Shown piece by piece: positions 12,878 through 23,311 of a DNA stretch of 64,000 bases; the stretch's first letter is position 1, and the number at the start of each line of letters is the position of its first letter. The position numbers were made by a program, and so were the translations under genes. This DNA comes from Phytophthora quininea. Lineage: Eukaryota; Oomycota; Peronosporomycetes; Peronosporales; Peronosporaceae. Under the pieces are notes generated by a model, which saw nothing but the letters and a program-made list of their open reading frames with translations, was not told where the DNA came from and made no database searches. The stretch is from positions 27,028 through 91,027 of the forward strand of contig JAAVTG010000203.1 in NCBI GenBank assembly GCA_011947345.1. The letters are read 5' to 3'.

Positions 12878-13726
12878 CTAGTACAGAATGGTTAAAACAG
12901 CATGAATGTCTTCATCAGATATCAACTGCCCAGCATTCTCGGTCAGCAAATATGGGATCTAATTTGTTAGCTATTGTTCAATGACTTACCTGGTTAAAGT
13001 CGTCGAATCCAACGCCATTCACACCGGACTTTGTTTCCTTCAAGAACGGAGATAATTTATTCTCCAAGGACGCACGTGTTGCCTCCACTCGAGCTGCATT
13101 TGTCCTTGAAATCTTCGCCGCAATAATCAAAAATTATCGATAGTAACGTAGCCTTTGCACTCTCGGTCGTACAAGTCAAATAACACTGTGGAGAATCCAC
13201 ATCATTGTGAGAAGAAGATACAGCCAGGTAAAGATTTCCACTACCTTGTCGCTTCACTTGCAGCAATTGTTTGGGGCTAAACACAGAGAGAATGGTCAAG
13301 AAGGCGCTAAACGATACTGTCTCCTGCTCCGTAGCAGCCTTTGTCCCATTGCTTGTTTGGGTTTGGCGGCCCAGTACTAGCCTTCCGACTAGCAACACAA
13401 ACGGTTGCAGTCGCAGCTCTGGCATCTGAACGATCAGTGCAAGTGGTACGTTCAGGTCTCGTGCAGGATCATCAGCAGGTATCAACTGCGCGAATCTCGC
13501 TTTGATCCGTGCAAGCTCCTGTCTTGAAACTAGATAGATAACATCCAAAACTCAGTACTCTATTCAAAATACCTTTTAGACACATACAGGGTTGCAGTGC
13601 TCCACTTGGATATCCCAGTAAAGTATCACTCAATAGACCCACTCGCTCCTGAAGCTCGACGGGAGCTTTGCGTCGTCCAAGCATGACGTCGTTTCGGGGC
13701 CCCTTCCAAATCAGATATGGGTACAT
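12878..13726 (-). CDS. Hypothetical protein next to the kinesin
   Basis: Not recognised. Exon 1 starts at MYPYLIWKGPRND (13726) and is joined over a roughly 45-bp intron near 13530-13575 to VSRQELARIKARFAQL. A leucine-rich segment follows (VPLALIVQMPELRLQPFVLL). One base is missing from the AAA run at 13109-13111; with it the frame reads through ATRASLENKLSPFLKE and GVGFDDFNQ. A last small exon ends AVLTILY at 12878. The total is about 250 residues, with no signal peptide or TM segment. It lies 128 bp upstream of, and is oriented the same way as, the kinesin. A shared flagellar role is possible, but only position suggests it. Confidence 0.6.
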
Positions 13727-13827
13727 GTTGCCATTCCGCCGTTAGAGAAGTCACTGACCGACGTCAGCTCACTCTTCACTTCGCCTCGAGAGCCACACGT
13801 CCCCAGCTACCGAAATCGACCACCGAC

Positions 13828-14229
13828 ATGACGGACTTGGTGGTGCACCGCGGCTCGTGCCACTGCCGGGCCGTGCAGTTCGAGTTCGATGGGCCCAGCG
13901 ACCTGGTGCAGACCAAATGCAGCTGTTCCATCTGCACTATGAAGGGAAACACGCACACGATCGTACCCAAGTCTCGTTTCCGACTGCTGCAGGGCCAGGA
14001 CGTGCTGACGCTCTACACGTTCAACACGCACCAGGCCAAGCACCTCTTCTGCAGCCGCTGTGGCGTGCAGTCCTTCTACCACCCGCGCAGCAGCCCCGAG
14101 GGCTACGCCGTCACCGTCTGCTGCGTGGACCCGGCCACCATCACCAGCATTACCACCGAGACCTTCGACGGACAGAACTGGGAGCAGTCGTTCGCTGCGT
14201 CCAAGATCGGCTCCTATGCTGATGAATAA
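13828..14229 (+). CDS. Gfa / CENP-V-like zinc-binding protein
   Basis: About 133 residues, the whole length of a Gfa (glutathione-dependent formaldehyde-activating enzyme) domain. Zinc ligands are visible in the expected order: GSCHCRAV near residue 9, KCSCSIC near residue 31, and CSRCG near residue 74. The sequence is intact and single-exon. The ATG at 13828 is preferred over an in-frame ATG at 13717 because the domain begins seven residues later and the longer version overlaps the divergent gene. The family includes bacterial glutathione-linked enzymes and animal CENP-V; the substrate here is unknown. Confidence 0.85.
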   Translation: MTDLVVHRGSCHCRAVQFEFDGPSDLVQTKCSCSICTMKGNTHTIVPKSRFRLLQGQDVLTLYTFNTHQAKHLFCSRCGVQSFYHPRSSPEGYAVTVCCVDPATITSITTETFDGQNWEQSFAASKIGSYADE

Positions 14230-14741
14230 ACACGATAAACGATTCGTTTACTGGCGGATGAGCTTCCCAACGACCGGATCAACTTGATCTCATCGTCGGC
14301 ATTTTTGTAGGACTGGGGCGTCATCTGGCCGTACACGTCAACCGACACAAATAAGAGCAGAGCGTGATTGTATCCTTCAAAGTCTACACGACCAGCTACA
14401 TCTTGGTGAACGTCTTTCAACTGCTGGTACTGGATGAGGAAAACTGTGGATTAAACTTAGATAATCAATCGTTCTCTTCGCATCACCAGCACGCCATCAA
14501 TGTCGCTTTCACTCTTAGGTCAATACCGGCAGAGCCGGCGCCAAAACCTCATCACATTCAAGTGTCTGTGTCGTGCAAAGGCAGGAAGCCCCTTGGACAC
14601 CCATTTTCCAGATTAGACACCTCAGCCACGGCTCCGTGCTTGTCTCTCAGGTCTGGAAAAGTAACGTATTATATTGTCCACTGTAAACGCCTTGCATATG
14701 TCTCCAAGCACCTTAATGATATCGCTCTTCAAGCCCCTCAT
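14214..14741 (-). CDS. Possible small multi-exon gene, unknown
   Basis: A candidate only. An open segment 14214-14420 reads HQDVAGRVDFEGYNHALL and ends RIVYRVYSSA. Upstream on the same strand are MRGLKSDIIKVLGDICKAF (ATG at 14741), LRDKHGAVAEVSNLENGC and SESDIDGVLVMRR, each ended by plausible splice sites (a CAG before TTTTCC near 14445, a short intron near 14660). Together they would make about 140 residues. No family is recognised. The 3' end overlaps the end of the Gfa gene by about 15 bp in tail-to-tail orientation. Confidence 0.35.
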
Positions 14742-14787
14742 GACAAGCAAAGAAGCAATGCATTACCAAAAGCTTAAAGCTAGTAGC

Positions 14788-16122
14788 CTATAGCAGTTTT
14801 GAAAGCAACATCCACTTGGTTTGCTGCCACTGGCGACGAATTAAGTCGACTGGCAAACAAGTGATCCGCTCGCGCACCAAATCCTCTACTAACCACGACG
14901 AGAACTGCACGTGAAACTGAGTGGGGTCGTCGTCCTTGCGATACATATCGAACAAGAGGTGGTCGTCGAAGCCTTTCAGACTGCGCTGGGCAAGCAAGCG
15001 TTCAGTTCATCAACATGATCGTAAACACGCTGCCTCAACTCCTCATACGTTTCCGAAGGTGGAAACAGAAACTTTGGCTTGCCTCCGACGAGGTTAAAGC
15101 GGTGGAACCACTCGCATTCGTCTTCCAGTCCGCTTGTGTTGACAAAAGTTTGACACTCGTCTTTGCTCCATGGATGCATGTACATTCGAATGCAATCGCC
15201 CGTCCGAAAGTAGCTGTGGCTGTCAACGCCAGGTCCGGCGAGCAGATACGTATGCTGGAAACTGTTTTCTAACGCTCTGTCCGCATCGCCATCAAGTAAT
15301 CCTTCGTAACTTGCTTCCAGATCTCGTAGTGGTCTGTATTCCAAGTCAAGTAATAGATTGCTGAGTCGCAAAGAGCGCGGTAAGCGATATTCTTCCTCTC
15401 CATCATGAACTCCAGCAACAAAACACCCCAAAAGCCGACTACCAAATGCCCGAACTGCCATCCACAAGAACACGACGCAGCGTTTTCTTGGATTTAAATA
15501 ATGTCGTGATAAGCTGGTGGAGATCTTCATACTCCTTCACGACGAACAAACCCAATTCGAAGTTGATACCAAAGACTTTCTTTGGGATACCGTCCAAACG
15601 TTTCCCTGCAGCCAAGTCTTCACGACGAAGTCGTAGACCGACGTTAATAAGTGCTTCCAATCCTGCTTGACGGGATGGATCAATGTGGCTCAGTCTTCGC
15701 CTTTTTCTCGATGTTTCTTCCGTCTTCAGCGCTGAGATTCGAAGCACAACCAGAATGTGCACTTGTGCCGTGGTCGGTTCTTCCATATCGTATAGCAGCG
15801 TCTCCAGATCGCTCTCATCAGTCAATTGTTTGTCTTCATGCAGCAGACCTTTGACGACCGCACTCTTCTTTCCTTTCTTTTAGAAATTCACATCTTTGGA
15901 CGTGGACTCCACCCACTTGCCCTTGATCTGCGCTGTAGCATCTCCATCGGACTCTTTCGCCAAGTAAAGCTGCACATCAATCATTTCCGAGTTGGTCCCC
16001 AGTTTGTCTTCGACCGATTTCTTCAGGCCGTCGATCGACTTGTTGTCAACCTCAACGGGAAACACAGTCCCCGCCATCATCGGCGAGTCGGTGATCGCAC
16101 AGACGAAAGTCTTCAGTGGCAT
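14788..16122 (-). pseudogene. Crinkler (CRN)-like effector gene, broken
   Basis: The N-terminus starting MPLKTFVCAI (ATG at 16122) has the layout of the CRN translocation domain: a ubiquitin-like stretch, DGLKKSVEDKL, then VQLYLAK. LYLAK is the Pythium-type variant of the LFLAK motif. After it come KGLLHEDKQLTDESDLETLL, a His-Ile-Leu-Val-Val segment and GSSGI, where many CRNs have a P-loop-like turn. The C-terminal half ends MLLSKLL at 14788. An in-frame TAA at 15880-15882 and shifts near 15444-15446 and 14989-15004 interrupt the reading. The TAA is not explained by a homopolymer indel, so I call it a pseudogene, though a miscalled base cannot be excluded. CRNs are cytoplasmic/nuclear effectors of oomycetes and lack classic signal peptides, as here. 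Confidence 0.68.
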
Positions 16123-16209
16123 CTCCGCGAATTCAGGAATGACTTGGACAGCGCAACGGGAAATACAGAGTGATGTTGACAAGAATGATGGAGTCACTTG
16201 CGAATGCAA

Positions 16210-16518
16210 GCCACGCAGAGGAGGAGACGAACTCGAGTAGAGTGTTCGACGGTTAGCAGCAGCAAAACACCTGCCACTCGGGTCTGTAGTTTGTAGAGTG
16301 AGCTCTGGGCTCAGTTAAACTTTTCTCTGTCTAATCACACTCTAACCGTCAGTTGTAGTAGACAACCTCGTAGGACAATTCCACTACGTGGGAAAACCTC
16401 CAGCCTCTCAACGCCTTCACGGGACAAACAACCCACAAAACACAGGCGCCGGAGCAACTGTGGGGAACAGTACTCTCCACTTCGCAACAGAGTCAAACTG
16501 AAGAAAATATATTGATTT
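16210..16518. other. Intergenic, nothing recognised
   Basis: Between the CRN relic and the first NWF-family gene. No coding or RNA signal seen. Confidence 0.5.
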
Positions 16519-16938
16519 CTAATTTCTTGGCAGGTCCTCGAGCCAATTCGCCGACGTGTTACCCTGCAAGATTGTGACGTTGGGGCTGGAAGTCGAATTC
16601 GAAAGCCCTGTGCTCTCGTCGAGACACTTGTTGATGATTCCGTTGATCGGATAATTTCCCTGCTCCGTCAAGATGAAGGAGCGAACCACTTCCCAGCCTT
16701 TGTGCTTGGTGAGGTCGTGCGAACCGCTGCTCTTTGATCCCGTCGAGATCAGCTGACCGCCGCAGTTTTCCTTCTCGTAGAACAGGATGTTGGCCGAGTC
16801 CGGAAGTCGTCCCCACATGACTCGACTGGCGGCGTTCCACTTCTTGCAGGACGAAAACGTGATGCACACTTCACTTGGAGCGTCGAACATGACCGCTTTA
16901 TCCTTGACCGTCAGGATCCCAGCTCGAGTTGGCGACAT
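16519..16938 (-). CDS. NWF four-cysteine family protein, copy A (intact)
   Basis: A 139-residue protein of a family repeated at least eight times in this window; function unknown. Key positions: VCITFSSCKKW (Cys1, Cys2), MWGRLP, FYEKENCGG (Cys3), EVVRSFIL, INKC (Cys4), and a C-terminal GNTSANWLEDLP. It starts at MSPTRAGILTV; an ATG eight codons upstream is possible. No signal peptide or TM helix. The pattern of short strands with an aromatic-E..C-G turn recalls beta-sandwich or beta/gamma-crystallin-like folds, but that is only a guess. Single exon and unbroken. Confidence 0.7.
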   Translation of the reverse strand: MSPTRAGILTVKDKAVMFDAPSEVCITFSSCKKWNAASRVMWGRLPDSANILFYEKENCGGQLISTGSKSSGSHDLTKHKGWEVVRSFILTEQGNYPINGIINKCLDESTGLSNSTSSPNVTILQGNTSANWLEDLPRN

Positions 16939-17229
16939 TGTCGTTAAATGATGAATGAACACACCGGCGGGTTGAAAAGTGAAGTCCCGTCAAGGGTGAC
17001 AGCGCTTTCGACACCACCTTCAGTAGCGTTAGTGCTTCCATTACTGCTACTGTAGCTGATGGTACCATCTAAGATCATCGCTACATGACGGTCGTAAGAG
17101 CGTCACCCAACGTATTCGGCGTTCAGGTTGTTGTCCATTGCTAGATTTCATGTCCAAACTCGCGGGTTTTCGACAATGACTTCAGCTTTAGGCCGAGCAG
17201 GAATTGTACTACTAGACAGAAGGACTTTA

Positions 17230-17580
17230 ATGTTCTGGCCCACAGCGTCTTGTGGAAGCGTCTGCCGTCGAGTTCAACTCTAGCGTATTTCAACAACAAC
17301 GACTGCAATGGCGACGCAGCGTATACTATCGCCAACGGTAAGAAAGCTGGGTCGCATTCGTTCAACAAACGCGCTACGGAGGTCGTCATCAAGTCGTTCC
17401 TGGTATTTGGGGACGAGAAATACCCGACCAGGGGCGTGGTGCGCGGATGCATCCCCACCCTCAATAACTACTACCGCGACCACCGATAGTTCGCATTCCA
17501 ACGTCAGCATCGACTTGAGCCCATCGTCGGAAGGAAACTTGTCCACCAACTGGACTGAGCCAGTCGGCATCGAACCATAA
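17230..17580 (+). pseudogene. NWF family copy B (5'-truncated, frameshifted)
   Basis: Opposite strand to copy A. It reads KDFNVLAHSVLWKRLPS, then YFNNNDCNGDA, EVVIKSFLVFGDEKYP and VVRGC. A frame change near 17465-17475 leads to GNLSTNWTEPVG and a stop at 17578-17580. The region before KDFN that should hold Cys1 is decayed: CTTRQKDF is readable but no coherent start is found. Its 3' end abuts the 3' end of copy C. Confidence 0.55.
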
Positions 17581-17596
17581 TGTTAAACTGCACCTT

Positions 17597-17817
17597 ATTG
17601 CGGGATGGTTGACTTGGGTCCGAGACAAACACGAGATCACCTTGATTGCAGGCCTCCCCACTAAGTAGTGGATAGTGACGCCGTTCGGCACTGCTCGCCA
17701 AAGAATACGAGCCGCTTTGCCCCACTCTTTGCAGTTGTCGAATGTGACGCAGACTTGAGTTGGCGCGCTGAACCACAGATCAGTGCCGGTGGCTGTCGTA
17801 ATCCCAGCCACAGCCAT
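17597..17817 (-). pseudogene. NWF family copy C (3'-truncated)
   Basis: Starts MAVAGITTATGTDLWFSAP, then TQVCVTFDNCKEW (Cys1, Cys2), ARILWRAVPNG and IHYLV. After a frame change it reads EACNQGDLVFVSDP (Cys3) and then runs into the tail of copy B. The RSF/Cys4/NWF portion is absent. Copies B and C converge tail-to-tail, which suggests inversion or recombination at about 17585. Confidence 0.55.
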
Positions 17818-17959
17818 ATCGACCGTCGGAATCGTTTTTAGAGAGGAATCGTGGAGAAGTGATGAATGTAAAACCAAACCACCACCACTGCCTTGGACGA
17901 TAGTAGATGGCGAATAAGACCCACCACTTTGAAAAACCCGACTTCGAAGCCCCACCTAG

Positions 17960-18415
17960 AATGGTAATGGTTTGGTCTTCGATCCATGAAATCCCCACCC
18001 ACATTTCGATAACTATTCGTCAACGTACTATCGTAGCGCGCCATTTCCTGAATAGCAGTCAGGTAGTCAAATGAACTTCGCAAACGCCGGCATCGTGACG
18101 TTCCGTTGATATAGGACGCTCCGACTTCCGTTTGTGTGTCGTTCGACAACAGCGAAGGGGAGTTCAGCCAGTCGACTGATGTGGGAGAATCTGCCAAAGA
18201 CCACGAGAGCCAATTTCTACCTCGATGGAGGATACAACCTCAAGATCTTCACGACGCCATCTCTGGATTCGACGGGCACATTTCTGCTCCAAACGGAGGC
18301 AACACCGAATGGAATTCCCATCAGGTCCTTCAAAGTCGTCGATCCAACATATACGCATCCAAGTCGAGGTTTGGCTGGTGTCCCAAAGCAGGAAGGTAAA
18401 ACGGATAGTTGCTAA
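17960..18415 (+). pseudogene. NWF family copy D (partial)
   Basis: Recognisable from about 18130: CVSFDNSEGEF in one frame, then LMWENLPKTTRANFYLDGGY and IPIRSFKVVDP in another, the usual order of family motifs. Cys2 and Cys3 are lost (NSEG, DGGY) and no NWF tail is found before the REEP gene begins. The stretch 17960-18130 shows no certain coding sequence. Confidence 0.5.
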
Positions 18416-18501
18416 AAGTAACCTGCATCATTGTTTACTTTTTGCAACTATTTTTGAGCTATTCCTCAATTGTCCACGAAGCCAACGCATCAAGAAGACG
18501 C

Positions 18502-19414
18502 ATGACGTTCTACCTGCTCAGCGAAGGGCTCACGTACGTTGTCACCTTCTCTATCTTTTTTTTTCACTTGCTTGTCTGACGATCAGTTGTTGTTTTATCG
18601 ACAGGTGTGTGGGGATTTTCTCAGGGGCCTACGAATCGCTAAAAGTTCTCTCTCGTGTTGAGAAGGGCGTCGACAGCGATACACTAGCAGCCGTCCTGGA
18701 GTTTTGGCAAGTGACACTGTTTTGTTTGTCGTACAGAAGTTCCTGGTCTTACTTCTTGTGCTTTTAGGATTGTTCTCGCTGCTATCGCGATCTTCGAGCA
18801 ATACGTGGAATTCTTCATTTCATGGTTGCCGTTGAGTTTTTTTTCGACACGCATTTTACTTACACGCTGGCTACCAGGTTCCCGTTCTACTACCTCTTCA
18901 AATGCGCCTTGTTAGGTCTACTGCTTACGCCGAACAAGCAGGTACGCCAAAAGATAACGGGGATTTCACTGCTCTCGATAGCTAACGATGTTTCTTTCAC
19001 TACCAGTTCCGACACCTACTATTCGAAGGGTTTATTCGCCCAGCGGTGGTAGTGATCAAGGACCATGTGGACACGACCGTCGTGCCGATGGTTGAATCCC
19101 TCGTTATAAGGTAAGGTTGGATTTACGCTTTACTTGCCTGGACACCAACAAACACACTGACGATGATGTTCTTCGTTTGCATTGTAGACATGGCCACTGG
19201 TTTAACCAGAAACTGATGGAGCGATCGCTGCAACTCGCGTCGAATGAAGAATTGCTCGAATTTGAACAAGACCTGCAGAAGAAGCTCACACAAGTTCAGG
19301 TACGCTTGTCTCGTGTTTGATTTCCTTCATTGTTTGGATCTCACAATTTATTATGCTGCACTCCAGAGCGAGATCCGCGGGAGGAAGAGCACCAGCAAGC
19401 AGCTCGAAGACTGA
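18502..19414 (+). CDS. REEP/TB2-DP1/HVA22-family membrane-shaping protein (1)
   Basis: A hairpin-helix ER protein family that curves tubular ER (Yop1/REEP). Exons read MTFYLLSEGLT, CVGIFSGAYESLKVLSRVEK, EFWIVLAAIAIFEQYVEFF, SWLPFYYLFKCALLGLLLTP, FRHLLFEGFIRPAV, then an amphipathic and coiled tail (LLEFEQDLQKKLTQVQ) ending TSKQLED. Exon 1 is 18502-18533 and exon 2 is 18605-18706. There are seven introns of roughly 50-70 bp; all but one are GT-AG. The hydrophobic hairpins and W..LPFYY are diagnostic. The frame is intact after splicing, unlike many neighbours. An upstream in-frame start is not excluded. Confidence 0.85.
18707..18767 (+). other. GC-AG intron in the REEP-like gene
   Basis: The exon ends GAGTTTTG and the intron starts GCAAGT and ends CTTTTAG. 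Only this choice joins EFW with IVLAAIAIFEQY in frame; the GT at 18711 breaks the frame. Confidence 0.7.
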
Positions 19415-19592
19415 TCAAGACGATTGGTTTCTGTCGCCGGCATACTTGTCAGGTTCTATTGACAATCAACGGACGCTGCTTCCTCCTCAGTTTGCTCTAC
19501 TTCGTTTTCCTCTACGTCTTTGACTCTCCATCGAAGCTACACGACGTCCATTCCCTAAAACCGCCACCTGAATCCCCACCTCCGCTGCAGCT

Positions 19593-22040
19593 CTATTGCT
19601 TCAGCTCGGCCTTCTTCTCGTTTATGATCTTGAGCACCACGGGGTTTGCCACCTCCTTCACCTGCTCCAAAAACACGGTACGACGCGAGCTCAGCTCCTT
19701 CTTGGTCTCAGCAGACAAATCCTCCAGCTCCTGCGCCTTCAGCAGAGCCTGCAAGCACAGCAAGAACTTCTTCTTACGCAACGCAATGTCAAACGCAGCC
19801 AGGTGTGTCTGCACGTCCTCAGGCGAGTACATTTGCAGGATGGCAACGAAACGCCACGCTTCTTCGAGTGCCGGCTTGGCAGCAAGCTTCTCTCCAAAGG
19901 GGTCGTCGTCCTTTGGCCGCGTCGGGCCTGGGTTCGCCTTGGCCTTGCCATTTTTGGCCGCCTCGCGCTCCTTGTCCTCAGCCTCTTTGTGGAGCTTGGC
20001 GTGCAGCTCCTCCTCCTCTTTCCTCTTGAACTCCGCCTTGCGGGCCTTTGCCAATGCACGCTTTGCTTTCTTCTTCTCAGCAGCAGACATGTTGGCGTTC
20101 TTGGCCGCCACAATCGCAGCCTCTTCGGCCTCCTTCTCTGCTTTGGATGCTAGAGCCTTGTAGCAGGAAATGGCGCCGTGGGCAGCTTTAACGAAGAACG
20201 GGCGGCTGTAAATCTCATCGCACAGACGCAGCATCTGCACATACGCACGCAGAGTCATCTTACGGATACAGTACGTGTGGAAGTCGAACTGGTCCTCGAC
20301 AAAGTCGTTAAAGTGCTTCTCCACGGCGAAGAACCGCTTGAGTGCAAGCCCGTACTTCTGCTGGCGCAGCTGGCTCTGGCCGCACTCGATCTCGTACCAC
20401 ATGCACTGCATGTCGAACAGATTTTGCTGTGGGTCGCCCTCGTGGCGCGTGAAGAGAGCAATTGTGGCATCGGCCTCGTCCACACGGTCCGCGTGGAGCA
20501 GGTACTCCGTGGCCTTGTTGTTAATGAAACGATCCGCCAGGTCGAGTTTGCGGCCCTGCACCATCACATCGGCTGCCTGGCTCAGGTCGCCCATGTGCTT
20601 TAGGACGCGCGCCTTCCGTTGGAAGTAGTCAAGCGTGGTTGGGTCCTGTTTAATGCACTTCTCAATGTACTCCATGGCTTTCGCGCGGTTGCCAAGACGG
20701 TCGAAGTGCTGCGTCGCCAGATAGTTCGTCGACAGCAGCACCTTGTCAATGGAGGTCGTTGATCCCTCTTCAAGCGGCTTCTTAGCTTCCAAGGTCTTTA
20801 GATACCCGAGAATCAACTCCTCCAACACTTTAGCCTTCTCCTTGTCAGCGTACAGCGGCTTCAGCTCCGACCCGAGTGAAGGAACGCCCTTCGTCAGCTG
20901 TCTCTTGAGATATACGTCGGCGTACTTCTTAAAATCAGCGCCACGCGTAAAGTCCAGCGGCAAACGCAGCGAGATCAGCGACTCGGCGCCGATGGTTTCC
21001 TTCTTCTCTTCGTAGAACTGGGCCAACTCCTTCTCCCCGTCTGGTCCTTGGAAAAGTCGATCGATTCGGACGGCAGCAGCGTCTTCTTCTGCTGCGTCGG
21101 CTTCGTCGCAAACAGATCTTTGCGCTTGAGAATCGCGCACTGCACGCCGCGGTGGAACTCGTAGTTGTCAAAGTTGATCTCCAGCAGCTCCTCGAACACC
21201 TCACGGGCTTCGTCATACTTCTCAAGCTGCAGCAAGAATTGTCCTTTCTTCTGACGCCAGTAGAGCGTGTCCGTGATCTGCTTCTTACTCTCTTCCAAGT
21301 GGGTCAGCGCCTTCTCGATCTCGCCAGCTTCCTCATACAGCTGGTTCTGGTACAAGTAAATCTCGCTGTCCTCATAATTAGGCTCCTGGTCGCCATCGAT
21401 CGTGCTAAAGTACTTTTCGATGATGTCGATCGCCATTTGGTAGTTGCCCACCAAGTGGTGCGCGATGGCAAAGCCGATCCAGTTGTTGCGGTTGTTGGGC
21501 TTGAGAGTCAGCAGCGTGCGACGCGTCTCCGCGAAGCCCTTGAGGTCGCGCATCTGCACCTGCAGCAGGTACAGATCCCTCAAGATCTGGAGGTTCTCCG
21601 GGTCGATGCGAATGGCGTTGCGGTAGCACTTGATGGCCTCCGGGTAATTGCGATCCGAGCGGTAGAGCAGACCGAAAACGTGCCAGCACACGTGGCTGCG
21701 GATGTCGTGGCGGATACCGCTCTTGACAAAGTCGTATGCCTCGTCCTTGCGGCCCATGCAGTTGAGCGTCAGGCCCTTCATGGCCAGCGTCTCGCCGTGC
21801 TCCGGGTACTTCTTGAGGATCGTGTCGGCGGCCTTGAGCCCCTTCTTGTACTGCTTCAACTCGTAGCATTTCTACAATAATAAATGAGACGGTTAGAGGA
21901 TTGGTACATTAAGGTCTCCGCTATTGACTGTAGAGGGGAGGAGGGAGTTGTATGGGGACTGAGGGGACAGTCGTACGCACCACGATGCTGCGGAAGAGCG
22001 CGCCCTCCTTGGCGGGCAGCTGCCGGTTGTTGGCCGCCAT
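19593..22040 (-). CDS. NAA15: NatA N-terminal acetyltransferase auxiliary subunit NAA15
   Basis: The ribosome-anchoring TPR scaffold of the NatA complex, which acetylates protein N-termini. Exon 1 (21981-22040) reads MAANNRQLPAKEGALFRSIV; a 109-bp intron (21872-21980) separates it from KCYELKQYKKGLKAAD. TPR units follow (HGETLAMKGLTLNCMGR, EAIKCYRNAIRIDPENLQ, RNNWIGFAIAHHL). The C-terminal half has RKARVLKHMGDLSQAADVM, YGLALKRFFAVEKHFNDF and a Lys/Glu-rich helix (AAEKKKAKRALAKARK), all standard for NAA15. Total length is about 810 residues. One base is missing in CCCC at 21035-21038 (DQTG|EKELAQF). Convergent with the first REEP gene. Confidence 0.95.
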
Positions 22041-22594
22041 CGCTTCCTCTCACTCGCCTTGGTGTCGCTGCGTCTGAGCCACCAAGATCTGCTAGAAGAT
22101 CGTACTTAACATGAATAACGTTTCATACCGATTCATTGCATACCCGTCAATGTCAACTTGTGCTTTGTATACTTGGTATAACGTAGTGTTTGGGATCTGT
22201 GCATATATGACGAAGGCACTCTGTCTTCTGGCCAGATTTGCACGTGCGTGGATCCATTCGATGGATCACCTTGGACCACCAACACGGCGATCCAAGCAAC
22301 AAGTACATTCAACACGTCGCGGATGCATGGCCGTCGGCAATAACGAAACAACGTTCTTCACAAAGCTGAACAGTGTATTCGCCATGTAAAAAAAATGGAA
22401 TCCAGTCACGGAAAATACAGAGCAGTGTGAGGTGGAGCTGCATCAACCACTAGCGGCCTCCGCTAGAGTCAGCAAGGAGAGCCACACTAATCACTGATGC
22501 AGTCACATCCAAACACAGCAGACCTAGGAGGGGTGCAGACTCGTCCCCCATGAGACTAGAGGGGCAGCTATCACTTGACCGAGTCGACAGCTGT
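22041..22594. other. Intergenic, nothing recognised
   Basis: Spacer between NAA15 and the second REEP gene. A 279-bp open frame at 22111-22389 (+) has no recognisable motif and poor coding composition. Confidence 0.5.
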
Positions 22595-23200
22595 TTACTG
22601 GACCTTCTCCTGGACCTTCTCCTGGATCTTGTCCGCGAGCTTCTTGGCCTCCTCCTCGCCGCGCTTGAGCGCAGAGTCGATCTGGCCCACGTGCGGCGCC
22701 ACGTACGGCTTGATCAGCGAGTTGTAGATGACGTTCGAGCCCTAAAGTCGATCATATCAAAACGTTAAAACAGTCCCTTCTAAAAAAATAGAAATTCGCT
22801 TTTGTTTTGCACATACCTGCGTGGCCGGGTGGTAGCTCCAGACCAGGAAGGCGATCTTGAAGAAGAAGTAGAAGGGGATCCAGGACAGCACCAGGTCCGT
22901 GATGCTCTCCGTGAGATTGAAAAAGGCGTAGACGACCCAGTAGGTCAGCCACTGCGTGTCGTCGCCCGTGCCGGGCGTGTTGATGGCCTTGAACGACATG
23001 TAGGCCGGGTAGATGAAGCCCACGAGGCCCACTACGAGCTCCTCGCCGCCCACCACGAACAGCAGGATGCCCGCCAGCAGTGCGCCCACACAGAAGATGT
23101 AGAACTTGTCCACGCCCGTCTGCTTCTCCAGCTCCACCACCTTGTCGTACCGCTCCAGCTTGGCCGAGATCTTCTCCTTGTACTCCAGCAGCTTGTCCAT
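22595..23200 (-). CDS. REEP5/Yop1-like protein (2)
   Basis: ER tubule-shaping protein. Exon 1 (22817-23200) reads MDKLLEYKEKISAKLERYDK, then two hydrophobic hairpins (FYIFCVGALLAGILLFVVGG; GLVGFIYPAYMSFKAI), DDTQWLTYWVVYAFFNLTES and WIPFYFFFKIAFLVW. A 74-bp intron (22743-22816) leads to the short exon GSNVIYNSLIKPYV...KLADKIQEKVQEKVQ, ending at 22595. About 176 residues, the usual REEP5 length, with the P.Y.SFKAI and PFYFFFK motifs. Intact. The 3' end has a small direct repeat (GGACCTTCTCCT twice) encoding QEKVQEKVQ. Confidence 0.93.
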
Positions 23201-23311
23201 CGTCGTCTAAGTAGGCAGTGGCTTCTTGACTCTTGCGGGCCTCGGGCTTCTTTCGAAAGTGATTTTTCCTCCCCCGGATCAGCCCCTCGTTTTTCTTCGG
23301 AACGGCGTTTC

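Noticed and set aside
13717..13827. Longer N-terminus for the Gfa-like protein
   Set aside because: The extension has no mitochondrial or secretion signature I trust and overlaps the start of the divergent gene.
17504..17776. Minus-strand 90-codon frame starting MVQRANSSLRH as a gene
   Set aside because: Its second half is the out-of-frame continuation of NWF copy C; not separate.
19330..20163. Long open frame (277 codons) on the plus strand, and others at 19596-20153 and 21152-21880
   Set aside because: They lie antisense to NAA15, whose protein is conserved; GC-rich codons on one strand open frames on the other.
22111..22389. 92-codon plus-strand open frame
   Set aside because: No family, odd composition, no splice or promoter context.
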